64,000 bases of DNA from Panacagrimonas sp. (GTDB lineage Bacteria > Pseudomonadota > Gammaproteobacteria > Nevskiales > Nevskiaceae), in the NCBI RefSeq assembly GCF_020697055.1, contig NZ_JAJFBP010000014.1, positions 27,287-91,286 on the forward strand, read 5' to 3'. The notes below the pieces were generated by a model. The model worked only from the letters and a program-made list of their open reading frames with translations, searched no databases and had not been told where the DNA came from. The position numbers were made by a program, and so were the translations under genes. How positions within the stretch are numbered: position 1 is the first letter of the stretch; every line of letters begins with the position of its first letter. Shown here in pieces: positions 25,005 through 35,600 of this stretch.

Positions 25005-26486
25005 TTACCTGAGCGCGCGCAGGCGCGAACGCGGCCGCGCCGCGGCGCGCTGCAGATGGCGCTCCTTGAGGATCAGCGTGCAGTGCTCGAACGCGCGCGA
25101 GATCGCCGTCTGGTTGCGGATGCGATCGAGCTTGGGCCAGGTGGCGCGCTCACCTTCGACGATGTACTTGCCCAGTTCGCGCCTGTCGAGGTTGCTGAAC
25201 ATGCGCAGCAGCTGACGCGGCGTGTGCCGCGGCAGGATGTTGATGTCGCCCGAATAGCGCTGCGCGATCACCGCGTTGAGCTGATCGGCGACGCGCCGTA
25301 CCGGCGACTCCTGCAGGTGGGTGCGCGCCAGTCGCACCGTGCCGCGACTGGCGCTGAGCACGATCTGCCGCGCCATCGGCACCAGACCGCTGCGCGGCGC
25401 GTGGTCGTTGACCATGAATGGCACCACGTGCGGATTGGTCTGGCTGACGATGTAGTGATTGACGTTGTGCAGGCGCGCCAGGCGCAGCATCGGCAGGTCG
25501 CTGTAGACCGTGCCGTCGATCCAGCGCTTGGACGGCAGGTAGGGAACGATCTGCCCTTCGAAATCGCGCGCCGTCAGCTGCACCGGCGGAAACACGCCCG
25601 GCACCGCACACGAGGCCAGCACCGCGCGTCCCAGCAGGACGTTCGGCGCCGTCAGATAGTTGAGCAGACGTCCCTGCTGGTGTTCTTCGGCGGCCGATAC
25701 GGTGATCCCGATGATGCGGCGGGTGCGTTCGAACGCGTCGGTGAAGGTTTCCTCGCCGACGTTCTCGGCCAGGCACTGCTCGAGCTGCGCCGGGTTCATC
25801 AGGCCGCCGGACCTGAGCGCATTGCGCAGGCTCACGCGCTGGAACGCGGCGAGGTTGAGCGACTCGCTGTCGAACAGCTGCGGCATCTGGGCGTCGGTGC
25901 GTGTGCCCACCATCGCGCCGATGATCGCCCCGGCGCTCGAGCCGCTGATCACGCGCGGCAGCAGGCCGTGCATGAACAGCGCCTTGATCACACCCAGATG
26001 GAACATGCCCAGCGTCGCGCCGCCCGACAGCAGCAGCGCGCTGCGGCCGAAGCTGGAGCCGGTGCGCTTGAAGAAGACGATCTTGTCGTCCTCGCTGAAG
26101 TCGGGGAAATCGCCGGCGCAGACGTAGTCGAGGCAGCGCACCACCTCCGACACGTACTCCTCGATCAGCTGCTTGGTGCCCACTCGCGCAAAGCCGTAGA
26201 GCTGCGGCGCGGTGACGTTGCCCAGGTTGCCGTGCAGTCCCTCGTGCAGCGCGTGCACCAGCCGGCGCACCTCGCCGGACGAGCGCAGGCGCCGCATCTC
26301 GACCAGCCGCTCGCGGATCAGGAAGTGGTCGTAGTCATCGCTCGCCTCGTCCAGCTTCCAGGCCTCGGCGCCTTCGAGGCGGTCGAGATCGACCGCGATC
26401 TCGCGCCATTCGGCGTAGCTCTGGGCGTTGTCGAGCTCACGAAGGCGCGCGACCAGCGGACTGCGGAAGGATCGGGCAGGCAACAT
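25005..26486 (-). CDS. Patatin-like phospholipase with DUF3336 domain
   Basis: The start is taken as ATG 26486 (493 residues). Residues 1-140 form the DUF3336 domain seen in fungal TGL lipases and bacterial homologues. The patatin domain follows: oxyanion loop LSGGATLGMFHLG (153-165), nucleophile GSSAG with Ser184, and the catalytic DGT (Asp324) in RWIDGTVYSD. It likely hydrolyses phospholipids or stored acylglycerols; lack of a signal peptide suggests a cytosolic or membrane-associated enzyme. The Arg-rich tail is unusual. Confidence 0.9.
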   Translation of the reverse strand: MLPARSFRSPLVARLRELDNAQSYAEWREIAVDLDRLEGAEAWKLDEASDDYDHFLIRERLVEMRRLRSSGEVRRLVHALHEGLHGNLGNVTAPQLYGFARVGTKQLIEEYVSEVVRCLDYVCAGDFPDFSEDDKIVFFKRTGSSFGRSALLLSGGATLGMFHLGVIKALFMHGLLPRVISGSSAGAIIGAMVGTRTDAQMPQLFDSESLNLAAFQRVSLRNALRSGGLMNPAQLEQCLAENVGEETFTDAFERTRRIIGITVSAAEEHQQGRLLNYLTAPNVLLGRAVLASCAVPGVFPPVQLTARDFEGQIVPYLPSKRWIDGTVYSDLPMLRLARLHNVNHYIVSQTNPHVVPFMVNDHAPRSGLVPMARQIVLSASRGTVRLARTHLQESPVRRVADQLNAVIAQRYSGDINILPRHTPRQLLRMFSNLDRRELGKYIVEGERATWPKLDRIRNQTAISRAFEHCTLILKERHLQRAAARPRSRLRALR

Positions 26487-26567
26487 GTCGCCGAGTGTAG
26501 CCAGCGGACCTGGCATCCCGCATGGCCGTACAGCCCCCGTACGCCTACTGCATGACAATGTCGTCCC

Positions 26568-27080
26568 ATGGAAAGCACCGACCTTCTGATCACCATCCTT
26601 GGCGTGGGCCTGGTCCTCGTGGGACTCGCGGGCGCCGTGCTGCCGGCGCTGCCCGGCCTGCCGTTCGTTTTCGGCGGCCTCTGGGCGCTGGCATTCGCGA
26701 CCGACTACGCGCGCGTGGGCATGTTCACGCTCGGCGTGCTCGCGGTGCTGCTGGTCGTGGGACTGCTGCTCGACTTCGTCGCCGGCAGCCTGGGCGCCAA
26801 GAAATTCGGAGCCAGTCCACAGGCGGTCGCCGGATCGCTGGTCGGCGCCTTCGTCGGCGCCTTCTTCGGCCTCCCCGGCCTGGTGCTGGGCCCGTTCATC
26901 GGCGCGGTTGCCGGCGAGCTCAAGGCGCAGCGCACCGTGGGGCAGGCGACCGTGTCGGGAATCGGCGCGTGGATCGGCCTGATGCTCGGCATCGTGGCCA
27001 AGCTGGTCATCGCGCTGGTGATGATCGGCGTGTTCGCCTTCGACTTCTTCATCAACGTCGCGCCCGCTACCGCGACGTAG
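26568..27080 (+). CDS. DUF456 family membrane protein
   Basis: The 170-residue protein shows about four membrane helices with many Gly (LLVVGLLLDFVAGSLGAKKFGASPQAVAGSLVG) in the pattern of DUF456, a widespread family of unknown function whose Gly-rich repeats resemble glycine-zipper motifs. It is divergent from the patatin gene, 81 bases away, and is followed by a 46-residue DUF3096 protein on the same strand. Confidence 0.85.
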   Translation: MESTDLLITILGVGLVLVGLAGAVLPALPGLPFVFGGLWALAFATDYARVGMFTLGVLAVLLVVGLLLDFVAGSLGAKKFGASPQAVAGSLVGAFVGAFFGLPGLVLGPFIGAVAGELKAQRTVGQATVSGIGAWIGLMLGIVAKLVIALVMIGVFAFDFFINVAPATAT

Positions 27081-27116
27081 ACCCGCTTTTTCTTACGACG
27101 ACCATTGGAACGCGCC

Positions 27117-27257
27117 ATGTCCGTGCACCTGAACCTGCATCTCGTCCCGCTGATCTCGCTGGTGGCCGGCGTGCTGATCCTGGTGCGGCCCAAGCTGCTG
27201 AACTACATCGTGGCGATCTACCTGATCGCGGTGGGCGTGCTGGGACTGATCGGCTGA
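27117..27257 (+). CDS. DUF3096 small membrane protein
   Basis: This 46-residue product begins MSVHLNLHLVPLISLVAGV and has two short hydrophobic helices around the central RPKLLNYIVAIYL motif, which is characteristic of DUF3096. The function is unknown. It starts 36 bases after the DUF456 gene and ends 22 bases before the convergent mltD. Its small size makes it easy to miss. Confidence 0.85.
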   Translation: MSVHLNLHLVPLISLVAGVLILVRPKLLNYIVAIYLIAVGVLGLIG

Positions 27258-27279
27258 CGCCGACGCCGATGGGTCCGCC

Positions 27280-29016
27280 TCAGCGGCGGACCGGCACCTT
27301 GAGCTTCTCGCCGACGCGGATGTCGCTCGACGACCCCAGGTCGTTGGCCTGTCGCAGTTCGCGGATCGACACCTTGTAGGTGTGCGCGATCGAGCTGAGC
27401 GTCTGGCCCGAGCGCACGCGATGGGTGCGGTAGCCCGTGCGCGATGATTTCTTGCGGTCGCCAGCTGCCGAGGCTTTGTCCGAGGCGCGTTTCTCCGCCG
27501 CGGTCAGCCCGGGCTTGGACTCGCCCACGGCGACCGTGACCGGTCCCGGCCGGCTTTCGGAGCGCGGGACGATCTTCAGGACCTGTCCCGCCCGCAGCGT
27601 GCCGCGCTTGCCGATTCCGTTGTGGGCGCGGATCGAGGCCTGGGTCACGCCGTAGCGCCTGGCCACGCCGCCGAGCGTGTCGCCCTTGCGCACCTTGTGC
27701 AGCAGGTGATTGACGCGCTGCTGCTCGAAACGCTCGTGATCACCGAGCTGCGCATAACCGACCGTGAAGTTCTTGGCCGACCCGGCCGGCACCCGAATCA
27801 GGTGCCCCGGCGGAACGTAAAGCTTGCCGGCGATGACCTCGGGCCGATAGGCGGGATTGAGCTTGCGGAACACCTCGTCGTCGGCATCGCAAAGGCGGCG
27901 AAGCGTCTCGTAGGGCACGTAATGCTGGGTCTCGACCACGTCGAACTCGAGCGGATTCTTGCGCTGGATCTCGCCGAAATGCGTGCGCCAGTTGCGCTCG
28001 ACGTCGTAGGCGGCCAGGAATTCCGCGTAGAAATTGCGCGAGGCGAAACCGAAGCTCTTGGCGTTGTAGCCGCGGATCAGGTCGGGCAGCTCGGTGCCGC
28101 CGGTGGCGGTCAGGCCGCGCGCGATGCCGCCGCGTCCATGGTTGTAGGCGGTCAGGGCCAGCGGCCAGCTGCCGAGCGAGGCGTAGTCGTCGCGCAGATG
28201 GCGCGCGGCGGCATCGGTGCTGGTCCAGGGGTCACGGCGATCGTCGACGACGTCGTTGAGGCGCATGTAGATGCGCGCCGACGACGGAATGAACTGCCAT
28301 AGGCCCGCGGCACCGACCTTGGAATACGCCTCGACGTTGAAGCTCGATTCGACCAGTGGAAGGCGCGTCAGCCGCAGCGGCAGCGAATAGCCCTGGAAAA
28401 CACCTTCCATCCTCGGCAGGTACTTGCCGGAGATCTCCAGCGCCTGCTGGGTGCGCTCGCGCAAGCCGCGCTGGGACCGCAGGTTCGAGGCGGCGATTTC
28501 GAAGCGATCGTCGTTCTGGTTGCGCGCGTACAGGTCGTAGATGCGGCGCTGCTCGACATCGAGCGTCTCGGGCTGCCCGCGAGCGGCGTGGACCTGCTGC
28601 AGCAGGCGCCGGGTGCGTTCGATCGTGGCCGCCTCCTGCTGGTTCTTGAGCTTGCGCAGCGAACCGGGGTCCAGGTACGCCGCCTCGCTGGTGAAATCCA
28701 GCACCTCGAAGACCACGTCGAGGTTGTTCATGTCGTGGATGACGCTCTGATGCTCGGAGTACTCGCCGAACACCTTGGTCCAGAACGCGACGTTGGGCTT
28801 CAGGACCGCATAGCGCGGGAACAGCTCGTCGTCGGAATCGACGCGACGCGCCGACGCGACCGGTGTGGGTATCACGGCGAACGGCGCGTCCGCGGGGACG
28901 ATGCTGCCGGCCACGGGAGCCGGAGGAGCGGCGGGGACATCGGCTTCGGCGGTCGTTCCTCCCAGGCACGCTGCGGCCACGCACAACCGGGACAACCACC
29001 GAGTCACCACCATCAC
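27280..29016 (-). CDS. mltD: Membrane-bound lytic murein transglycosylase D
   Basis: MltD (578 residues) cleaves the glycosidic bond of peptidoglycan with formation of 1,6-anhydro sugars. The signal peptide is at 1-25 (no lipobox Cys at the cleavage site, unlike E. coli MltD). The SLT domain includes the catalytic Glu223 in PLVESSFNVEAYSKVGAAG and the GLWQFIPSSARIY motif. Two LysM domains that bind glycan follow near residues 455-500 and 530-575. The protein is exported to the periplasm; AnmK elsewhere in the window recycles its product. Confidence 0.92.
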   Translation of the reverse strand: MMVVTRWLSRLCVAAACLGGTTAEADVPAAPPAPVAGSIVPADAPFAVIPTPVASARRVDSDDELFPRYAVLKPNVAFWTKVFGEYSEHQSVIHDMNNLDVVFEVLDFTSEAAYLDPGSLRKLKNQQEAATIERTRRLLQQVHAARGQPETLDVEQRRIYDLYARNQNDDRFEIAASNLRSQRGLRERTQQALEISGKYLPRMEGVFQGYSLPLRLTRLPLVESSFNVEAYSKVGAAGLWQFIPSSARIYMRLNDVVDDRRDPWTSTDAAARHLRDDYASLGSWPLALTAYNHGRGGIARGLTATGGTELPDLIRGYNAKSFGFASRNFYAEFLAAYDVERNWRTHFGEIQRKNPLEFDVVETQHYVPYETLRRLCDADDEVFRKLNPAYRPEVIAGKLYVPPGHLIRVPAGSAKNFTVGYAQLGDHERFEQQRVNHLLHKVRKGDTLGGVARRYGVTQASIRAHNGIGKRGTLRAGQVLKIVPRSESRPGPVTVAVGESKPGLTAAEKRASDKASAAGDRKKSSRTGYRTHRVRSGQTLSSIAHTYKVSIRELRQANDLGSSSDIRVGEKLKVPVRR

Positions 29017-29266
29017 TCACCTCGCCGTACGCACCGCAAAAAGTCCGGAGGAAAAACGCCAACGGCAGGGCCAACGTCGCATCACCCGAATTGCGGCGAT
29101 GCTAACGCGCCCCCACTTCCTCATCAACGAAAATCTTCGCGCGACGCGACGCGTTCCCGAGGCTCGCGCCGACGCAAGGCGCGACCGCGCCGACGATGCG
29201 GAAACGAACAGGCAATTCCGCCCGTCTGCGCCTACCATCGCCCAAAACCTCGGACGGAAAATCCGC

Positions 29267-29713
29267 TTGAACGCCGAACAACTGTGCCTGCTGGCAGCGG
29301 GCATCTTCTTTTCTTCCGGTCTGCTCACCGGCTGGTGGAAATACCGCTGCATCGCGGCGTCTGCGCAGGCGGTCGCGCCCGTTTACGTCGACATCGCGCA
29401 TCGCACGAGCCTGATGTACGCGTTCTCGGCGGTGCTGCTGCGCGAATTCGTTCCCTACTCGCCGCTGTCGGAGACCGGAACGCTGTGGGCGGCGGGCCTG
29501 CCCCTGCTGTTCTTCGCATTGGCGATCAGCATGTACATCGTGCACGGCATCCTGCGCGACACCGACAACCAGATGCGCGCGCCGCACCGGCTCGGCCCGC
29601 TGACGCTGCCGGGCGCCGCAATCCATGCATTCATGTGGGCCCTGGCGGTCGCCGAGATCGGCGGTTTCGCGGTGCTGTTCTACGGTTTTGCTTCCAGTCT
29701 CCGAAATATCTGA
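29267..29713 (+). CDS. Small multi-pass membrane protein, function unknown
   Basis: A 148-residue protein starting at TTG 29267, eight bases after GGACGGA; no ATG fits. Four hydrophobic segments are visible (about 5-20, 40-58, 70-92 and 118-140), with polar loops including WWKYRCIAAS and LRDTDNQMRAPHRLG. I do not recognise the family. It overlaps the next gene (TGATG), so both are likely translated together. It is divergent from mltD. Confidence 0.72.
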   Translation: MNAEQLCLLAAGIFFSSGLLTGWWKYRCIAASAQAVAPVYVDIAHRTSLMYAFSAVLLREFVPYSPLSETGTLWAAGLPLLFFALAISMYIVHGILRDTDNQMRAPHRLGPLTLPGAAIHAFMWALAVAEIGGFAVLFYGFASSLRNI

Positions 29714-30666
29714 TGGCTTCCACGCTCTCTTTCCCGTCGACCGAGCCGTTCCGCAAGCAGCGCCTGCGCGTCAGCGACCTGCACGAGCTCTACATCGAAG
29801 AATGCGGCAACCCGCACGGACAGCCGGCTTTGTTCCTGCACGGCGGGCCCGGCGGCGGCGCCGAACCGTGGCACCGCCAGTTCTTCGATCCGGCCCGCTA
29901 CCGCATCGTGCTGTTCGATCAGCGCGGCTGCGGGCGCTCCACGCCGCACGCCGAGCTGCGCCAGAACACCACCTGGGACCTGGTCGCCGACATCGAGCGG
30001 ATCCGCGAAAAGCTCGGCATCGATCGATGGCTGGTCTTCGGCGGATCCTGGGGTTCGACGCTGGCGCTGGCCTACGCCGAGCGCCATCCGGAGCACGTCA
30101 GCCACCTGGTGCTGCGCGGCATCTTCCTGCTGCGCCGACGCGAGATCGAATGGTTCTACCAGGAGGGCGCGAGCTGGATGTACCCCGATGCCTGGGAGCA
30201 CTTCCTGGCGCCGATCCCCGTCGCGGAGCGTCATGACCTGATCGATGCCTATCACCGCCGGCTGACCGACCCGGACCCGCGCGTGCGCAGCGAAGCGGCG
30301 CGCGCCTGGAGCGTGTGGGAGGGTTCGACCAGCAAGCTGCTGCCCAGCGGCGACATGGTCATGCGCTTCGGCGAGAGCCGTTTCGCCGAGGCCTTTGCCC
30401 GCATCGAGTGCCACTACTTCGTCAACCGCGGCTTCTTCGATACCGACAACTGGCTGATCGAGAATGTCGGCCGCATCCGCCACATCCCGGCGGTGATCGT
30501 GCAGGGCCGCTACGACGTGGTGTGTCCCATGCGCTCGGCCTGGGATCTGCACCGGGCGTGGCCCGAGGCCGACCTGCGCGTGGTGGCCGACGCCGGCCAC
30601 GCGGCCAGCGAAAGCGGAACCCTGGCGCAGCTGATCGACGCAACCAACCGCTTCGCCGCGGGCTGA
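29713..30666 (+). CDS. pip: Prolyl aminopeptidase (proline iminopeptidase)
   Basis: The 317-residue alpha/beta hydrolase releases N-terminal proline from peptides. Family motifs are HGGPGGGAEPWHRQFFDP (about 38-55), LFDQRGCGRSTPH and the nucleophile elbow GGSWGSTLALAY (Ser about 113), with the late Asp (GRYDVVCP) and His (GHAASE). The ATG overlaps the stop of the preceding gene. It is cytosolic. Confidence 0.94.
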   Translation: MASTLSFPSTEPFRKQRLRVSDLHELYIEECGNPHGQPALFLHGGPGGGAEPWHRQFFDPARYRIVLFDQRGCGRSTPHAELRQNTTWDLVADIERIREKLGIDRWLVFGGSWGSTLALAYAERHPEHVSHLVLRGIFLLRRREIEWFYQEGASWMYPDAWEHFLAPIPVAERHDLIDAYHRRLTDPDPRVRSEAARAWSVWEGSTSKLLPSGDMVMRFGESRFAEAFARIECHYFVNRGFFDTDNWLIENVGRIRHIPAVIVQGRYDVVCPMRSAWDLHRAWPEADLRVVADAGHAASESGTLAQLIDATNRFAAG

Positions 30667-30711
30667 GCGTCTACGGAAACGCCCTCGAGGGCGATCCCTC
30701 AGTCGCCACGA

Positions 30712-30729
30712 TTGAAGCGATCGCTTCAA
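30712..30729. promoter_or_regulatory. Perfect 18-bp palindromic operator upstream of the TetR/RND genes
   Basis: TTGAAGCGATCGCTTCAA is perfectly self-complementary. It lies 33 bases before the start of the TetR gene that heads the efflux cluster, a position typical of an autorepressed TetR operator. A partial third half (CAATCGCT) follows directly. Confidence 0.75.
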
Positions 30730-30762
30730 GCAATCGCTGCATCCGACCTCTACCATTGGCGG

Positions 30763-31416
30763 ATGGAAGTCGACCTCACGCGCGAACGCCTGCTCCACGC
30801 CGCCCTCGAGGTGTTCGCGGCACACGGCTATCACGGCGCCTCGACGCGCGACATCTGCACGGCAGCCAACGCCGGCAACGCCGCGATCCACTATCACTTC
30901 CGCGACAAGACCGGGATCTACCGCGAGCTTTTCATGCGCATGCTCGACGACTTCGAGCAGCGCATGCGCGCGGCACGGATCGGGTCGTTGCGGGGACGAG
31001 AGGCGCTGCGGGTCTACTACAAGGCGCTGATGCGTCCGCTGGCCGAGGATCCGGGCATCGCGCAGCAGATCGTGCTGTATTCGCGCGAAGAACTGCAGCC
31101 GACCGGCCTGGTCGACGACCTGCTGCCGCGCGGCCTGCAACTGCAGGTGGAACTGCTCGGTGACGTGCTGCGACGCGAACTCGGCACCGAGCGCCTGGAC
31201 GCCGCATTGCAGCGGCTCGTGATCTCCCTGCATGGGCTGGCGCTGATCTACGTGTTCAAGCAGCGGGTCATCCGCAGCGTGCTGCCGGCCACGATGGACG
31301 GGCCGAACTGGCTCGGGCGCCTGACCGTGCAGCTCGCCGAGACGGGCGAATCGCTGATCGAGATGGAACGTCGTCGCCGGCAGAACGTGGCGCGCCGACG
31401 AACGCGGGCGGCCTGA
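30763..31416 (+). CDS. TetR-family regulator with CerR-type C-terminal domain
   Basis: ATG 30763 gives 217 residues beginning MEVDLTRERLLHAALEVFA. The helix-turn-helix is STRDICTAANAGNAAIHYHFRDK (about 28-50). The remainder fits the DUF1956/CerR C-terminal family, common next to RND pumps. It is followed 42 bases later by the pump genes on the same strand and probably represses itself and the pump through the palindrome at 30712-30729. Confidence 0.88.
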   Translation: MEVDLTRERLLHAALEVFAAHGYHGASTRDICTAANAGNAAIHYHFRDKTGIYRELFMRMLDDFEQRMRAARIGSLRGREALRVYYKALMRPLAEDPGIAQQIVLYSREELQPTGLVDDLLPRGLQLQVELLGDVLRRELGTERLDAALQRLVISLHGLALIYVFKQRVIRSVLPATMDGPNWLGRLTVQLAETGESLIEMERRRRQNVARRRTRAA

Positions 31417-31458
31417 AGGCCGCCCCTGAGCAGCACCGGACAAAGGAAGGCAGGAAAC

Positions 31459-32634
31459 GTGGTGATCGGCGATCGCACAGTTGGATCGATGTGGGCCGCG
31501 GCGGCGGGAGGGCTCGCCGTGGCGGCGCTGCTGCTGGGCGGCTGCTCGAAGCAGGAGGAAGCGGCACCTGCGACCGAGCCGCCGACGCGCGTATCGGTGG
31601 TGACGGTCAGGCCGCAGTCGGTGCCGCTGACCGCGGAGCTGCCGGGACGGGTCGTGGCATTTCGCACGGCGGAGGTGCGTCCGCAGGTCAACGGCGTGAT
31701 CACCAGGCGTCTGTTCGAGGAAGGCACGCAGGTCAAGGCCGGGCAGCCGCTGTTCCAGATCGACGCGGCGCCCTATCGCGCGCAGTACAACAGCGCGATG
31801 GCGGCCGCGACCGTGGCCCGGCGCCGTTCCGAGCGCCAGGCGGCGCTGCTGAAGTCGGAAGTCGTGTCGCGGCAGGCGTACGACGAAGCCGATGCGCTGC
31901 GCCTGCAGGCAGAGGCGGCGCTCGAGAACGCCCGCATCAATCTCGACTACACCCGGATCGTCGCGCCGATCGACGGCCTGATCGGACGTTCCAACGTCAC
32001 CGAAGGCGCGCTCGTGACGGCCGGGCAGCCGACGCCGCTGGCCACGCTGATGCAGCTCGATCCGGTGTACGTCGACACGCTCCAGCCCAGCCGCGTGCTG
32101 CTGCAGCTGCGACGCGAGCAGGCGGCCGGTCGTCTGCACCAGAACAAGGACGGCGCCGCGCGCGTGCGATTGCGCCTCGAGGACGGCACGTCGTACGAAA
32201 GCGAAGGCGCGCTGCAGTTCACCGAACTCGCCGTTGACGAAGGCACCGGTTCGGTGACGCTGCGCTCGATCTTCCCGAACCCGCGCCTGACGCTGCTGCA
32301 CGGCATGTTCGTCTACCAGCGGATCGAGGAAGGCGTGCGCTCCGATGCGCTGCTGGTTCCGCAACAGGGCGTCACGCGCGATGCCAAGGGCGAAGCCACC
32401 GCGCTCGTCGTGACACGGGACAACAAGGTCGAACGGCGCCAACTCGTCACCGAGCGCGCCGTCGCCGACCAATGGCTGGTGACCGCCGGCTTGTCGCCCG
32501 GCGAACGGGTGATCGTCGAAGGGCTGCAGTTCGCCAAACCCGGTGACACGGTGGCACCGGCCGAATACGCACCGCCCTCGCCGCCGGCGGCGGGCGCCGC
32601 GTCGCCGGTGCCGGCGCCCAAGAGCGCTCCCTGA
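31459..32634 (+). CDS. RND efflux periplasmic adaptor (membrane fusion lipoprotein)
   Basis: The 391-residue AcrA/MexA-type adaptor starts at GTG 31459 after AGGAAGGCAGG. The lipobox LLLGGCS (Cys about 30) indicates a lipoprotein anchored to the inner membrane. The lipoyl half-motifs GRVVAFRTAEVRPQVNGVI and LDYTRIVAPIDGLIGRSNV flank a helical hairpin, followed by beta-barrel and membrane-proximal domains. It pairs with the RND pump encoded 12 bases downstream; no outer-membrane TolC/OprM gene is in the cluster. Confidence 0.94.
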   Translation: MVIGDRTVGSMWAAAAGGLAVAALLLGGCSKQEEAAPATEPPTRVSVVTVRPQSVPLTAELPGRVVAFRTAEVRPQVNGVITRRLFEEGTQVKAGQPLFQIDAAPYRAQYNSAMAAATVARRRSERQAALLKSEVVSRQAYDEADALRLQAEAALENARINLDYTRIVAPIDGLIGRSNVTEGALVTAGQPTPLATLMQLDPVYVDTLQPSRVLLQLRREQAAGRLHQNKDGAARVRLRLEDGTSYESEGALQFTELAVDEGTGSVTLRSIFPNPRLTLLHGMFVYQRIEEGVRSDALLVPQQGVTRDAKGEATALVVTRDNKVERRQLVTERAVADQWLVTAGLSPGERVIVEGLQFAKPGDTVAPAEYAPPSPPAAGAASPVPAPKSAP

Positions 32635-32646
32635 GGCCCGCCGTCG

Positions 32647-35600
32647 ATGGTCAACTTCTTCATCGACCGTCCGATCTTCGCCTGGGTGCTGGCGATCGTC
32701 GTGATGCTCGGCGGCGCGATGGCGCTGTCGCAGCTGCCGGTCGCGCAGTACCCGAGCATCGCGCCGCCGGCGATCCAGATCACGGTGGTCTATCCCGGCG
32801 CCTCGGCCGAGACCGTGCAGAACACGGTCACGCAAGTGATCGAGCAGCAGATGAGCGGCATCGACAACCTCATGTACTTCCGTTCGGAGAGCAACAAGGA
32901 CGGAAGCATGACGATCACGCTCTACTTCGAGCAGGGCACCGACTCCGACATCGCGCAGGTGCAGGTGCAGAACAAGCTGGCGCTCGCCACGCCGTTGCTG
33001 CCGCTGGAAGTGCAGCAACAGGGCCTGCGCGTGGCCAAGTCCACGATCAACTTCCTGCTGGTGATCGGCTTCACGTCGGTGGACGGCCGCATGTCCGATA
33101 CCGACATCAGCGACTACGTCGCCTCGAACGTGCGCGATCCGATCAGCCGCACGCCGGGCGTGGGCGACATCGAGCTGTTCGGCTCGCAGTACGCGATGCG
33201 CATCTGGCTGGACCCGGCCAAGCTCAACAACTTCGCGCTCACGCCGGTGGACGTCGCCCGTGCGCTGCAGGTGCAGAACGTGCAGATCGCCGCCGGCGAG
33301 CTCGGCGGCCTGCCCGCCGTCGAGGGCCAGCGGCTGAATGCGACGATCGTGGGCCCGCAGCGCCTGCAGAGCGCCGCCGAGTTCGAGCGCGTGCTGCTCA
33401 AGGTCAACGCCGACGGCTCCCAGGTGCGCCTGGGCGATGTCGCCCGCGTGGCGCTGGGCGGTGAGAGCTACGGCATCCGCACCGAGTTCAACGGCCGACC
33501 CGCCGCGGGACTTGCGATCAAGCTCGCAACAGGCGCCAACGCGCTCGACACCGCCGAGGCGATCCACGCGACGATGGACCAGCTGCGGCCGTTCTTCCCG
33601 CAGGGACTCGAGACGGTCTCGCCCTACGACACCACGCCCTTCATCCGCGTCTCGATCGAGGAGGTCGGCAAGACGCTGCTCGAAGCGTTCGTGCTCGTGT
33701 TCCTGGTGATCTTCCTGTTCCTGCAGAACCTGCGCGCGACGCTGATCCCGACGATCGCGGTGCCCATCGTGCTGCTCGGCACGCTCGGCGTCCTGGCGGT
33801 GGCCGGCTACTCGATCAACACGCTGACGATGTTCGGGATGGTGCTGGCCATCGGCCTGCTCGTGGACGACGCGATCGTCGTGGTCGAGAACGTCGAGCGC
33901 GTGATGGCCGAGGAAGGCCTGTCGCCGCGAGACGCGGTGCGCAAGTCCATGCGCCAGATCAGCGGGGCGCTGATCGGCATCGCACTGGTGCTGTCGGCCG
34001 TGTTCCTGCCGATGGCGTTCTTCGGCGGCTCGACCGGCGTGATCTACCGCCAGTTCTCGGTCACGGTGGTTTCGGCGATGACGCTGTCGGTGGCGGTGGC
34101 GATGCTGTTCACGCCGTCGCTGTGCGCAACGCTGCTCAAACCGCACGCGCCCAAGCCCGCAGGAAGACAGGGCGGCCTGTTCGGCGCGTTCAATCGCGGC
34201 TTCGCGCGGATGAACAGCCGCTATGCGCAGAGCGTGGACCGGCTGACGCGACGGCGTGGCCGTTCGCTGGCGGTCTACGCCGCGATCATCGTGGTGATGG
34301 GGCTGATGTTCCTGCGCCTGCCGACGTCGTTCCTGCCCGACGAGGACCAGGGCATTCTCTTCGTGCAGGTGGACCAGCCCCCGGGCACCGCCGCGGAGCT
34401 GACGCAGCGCACGCTCAACGAGGTGCGCGACTACTTCCTCGAACAGGAGGGCGAAGCCGTCACCGGCGTCTTCACCGTCAACGGTTTCAGCTTCGGCGGT
34501 CGCGGACAGAACTCCGGGCTGGTGTTCGTCAAGCTCAAGGACTGGTCCGAGCGGCCCGACCACGACGTCTTCTCGATGGCCGATCGCGCAACGCAGCACT
34601 TCAAGAAGATCATCACCGGTGAAGTCGCCGCCTTCGCGCCACCGGCGGTGCTGGAACTCGGCAACGCCATGGGCTTCGACTTCGAGCTGCTCGACCGCGC
34701 CAATCGCGGCCACGACGCGCTGATGCAGGCGCGTCAGCAGCTGCTGGAGCTTGCGAAGAAGGATCCGGCGATCAACGACATCCGCGCCAACGGCCTGCCC
34801 GACGAACCGCAGTACCGCATCGACATCGATTGGGAGAAAGCCAGCACGCTGGGGCTGTCGATCGCCGACATCAGCGCCACGCTCGGCGCCGGCTGGGGTT
34901 CGGCCTACGTCAACCAGTTCATCGATCGCGGCCGCGTGAAGAAGGTGTTCATCCAGGGCGACGCCGAGGCGCGGATGCTGCCGCAGGACCTGGATCGCTG
35001 GAACGTGCGCAACGCCGCCGGGCAGATGGTGCCGTTCTCGGTTTTCTCGCGTGCCGACTGGAGCCAGGGCTCGCCCAAGCTCGAGCGCTACAACGGCATG
35101 GCGGCCTTGCAGTTCCTCGGCGCGCCCGCCACCGGATACAGCACCGGCGATGCGATGCGCGCGATGGAAGCGGCGATGACCAAGCTGCCGACCGGTTTCG
35201 GCCATGAATGGACCGGCCTGTCCTACGAGGAACGGCGTTCCGGAACACAGGCGCCGCTGCTCTACGCGATCTCGCTGCTGATCGTGTTCCTGTGCCTGGC
35301 GGCGCTGTACGAGAGCTGGTCGATCCCGTTCGCGGTGATGCTGGTGGTCCCGCTCGGGATCATCGGCACCGTCGCGGCCACGCTGCTGCGCGGCCTCGAC
35401 AACGACGTGTTCTTCCAGGTGGGGCTGTTGACCACCGTGGGGCTGTCGGCACGCAACGCGATCCTGATCGTCGAGTTCGCCAAGGACAACCACGACCAGG
35501 GCATGGATCTGATCGAGGCGACCGTGCACGCCGCACGACAGCGCCTGCGCCCGATCCTGATGACCTCGCTCGCGTTCATCTGCGGCGTGCTGCCGCTGGC

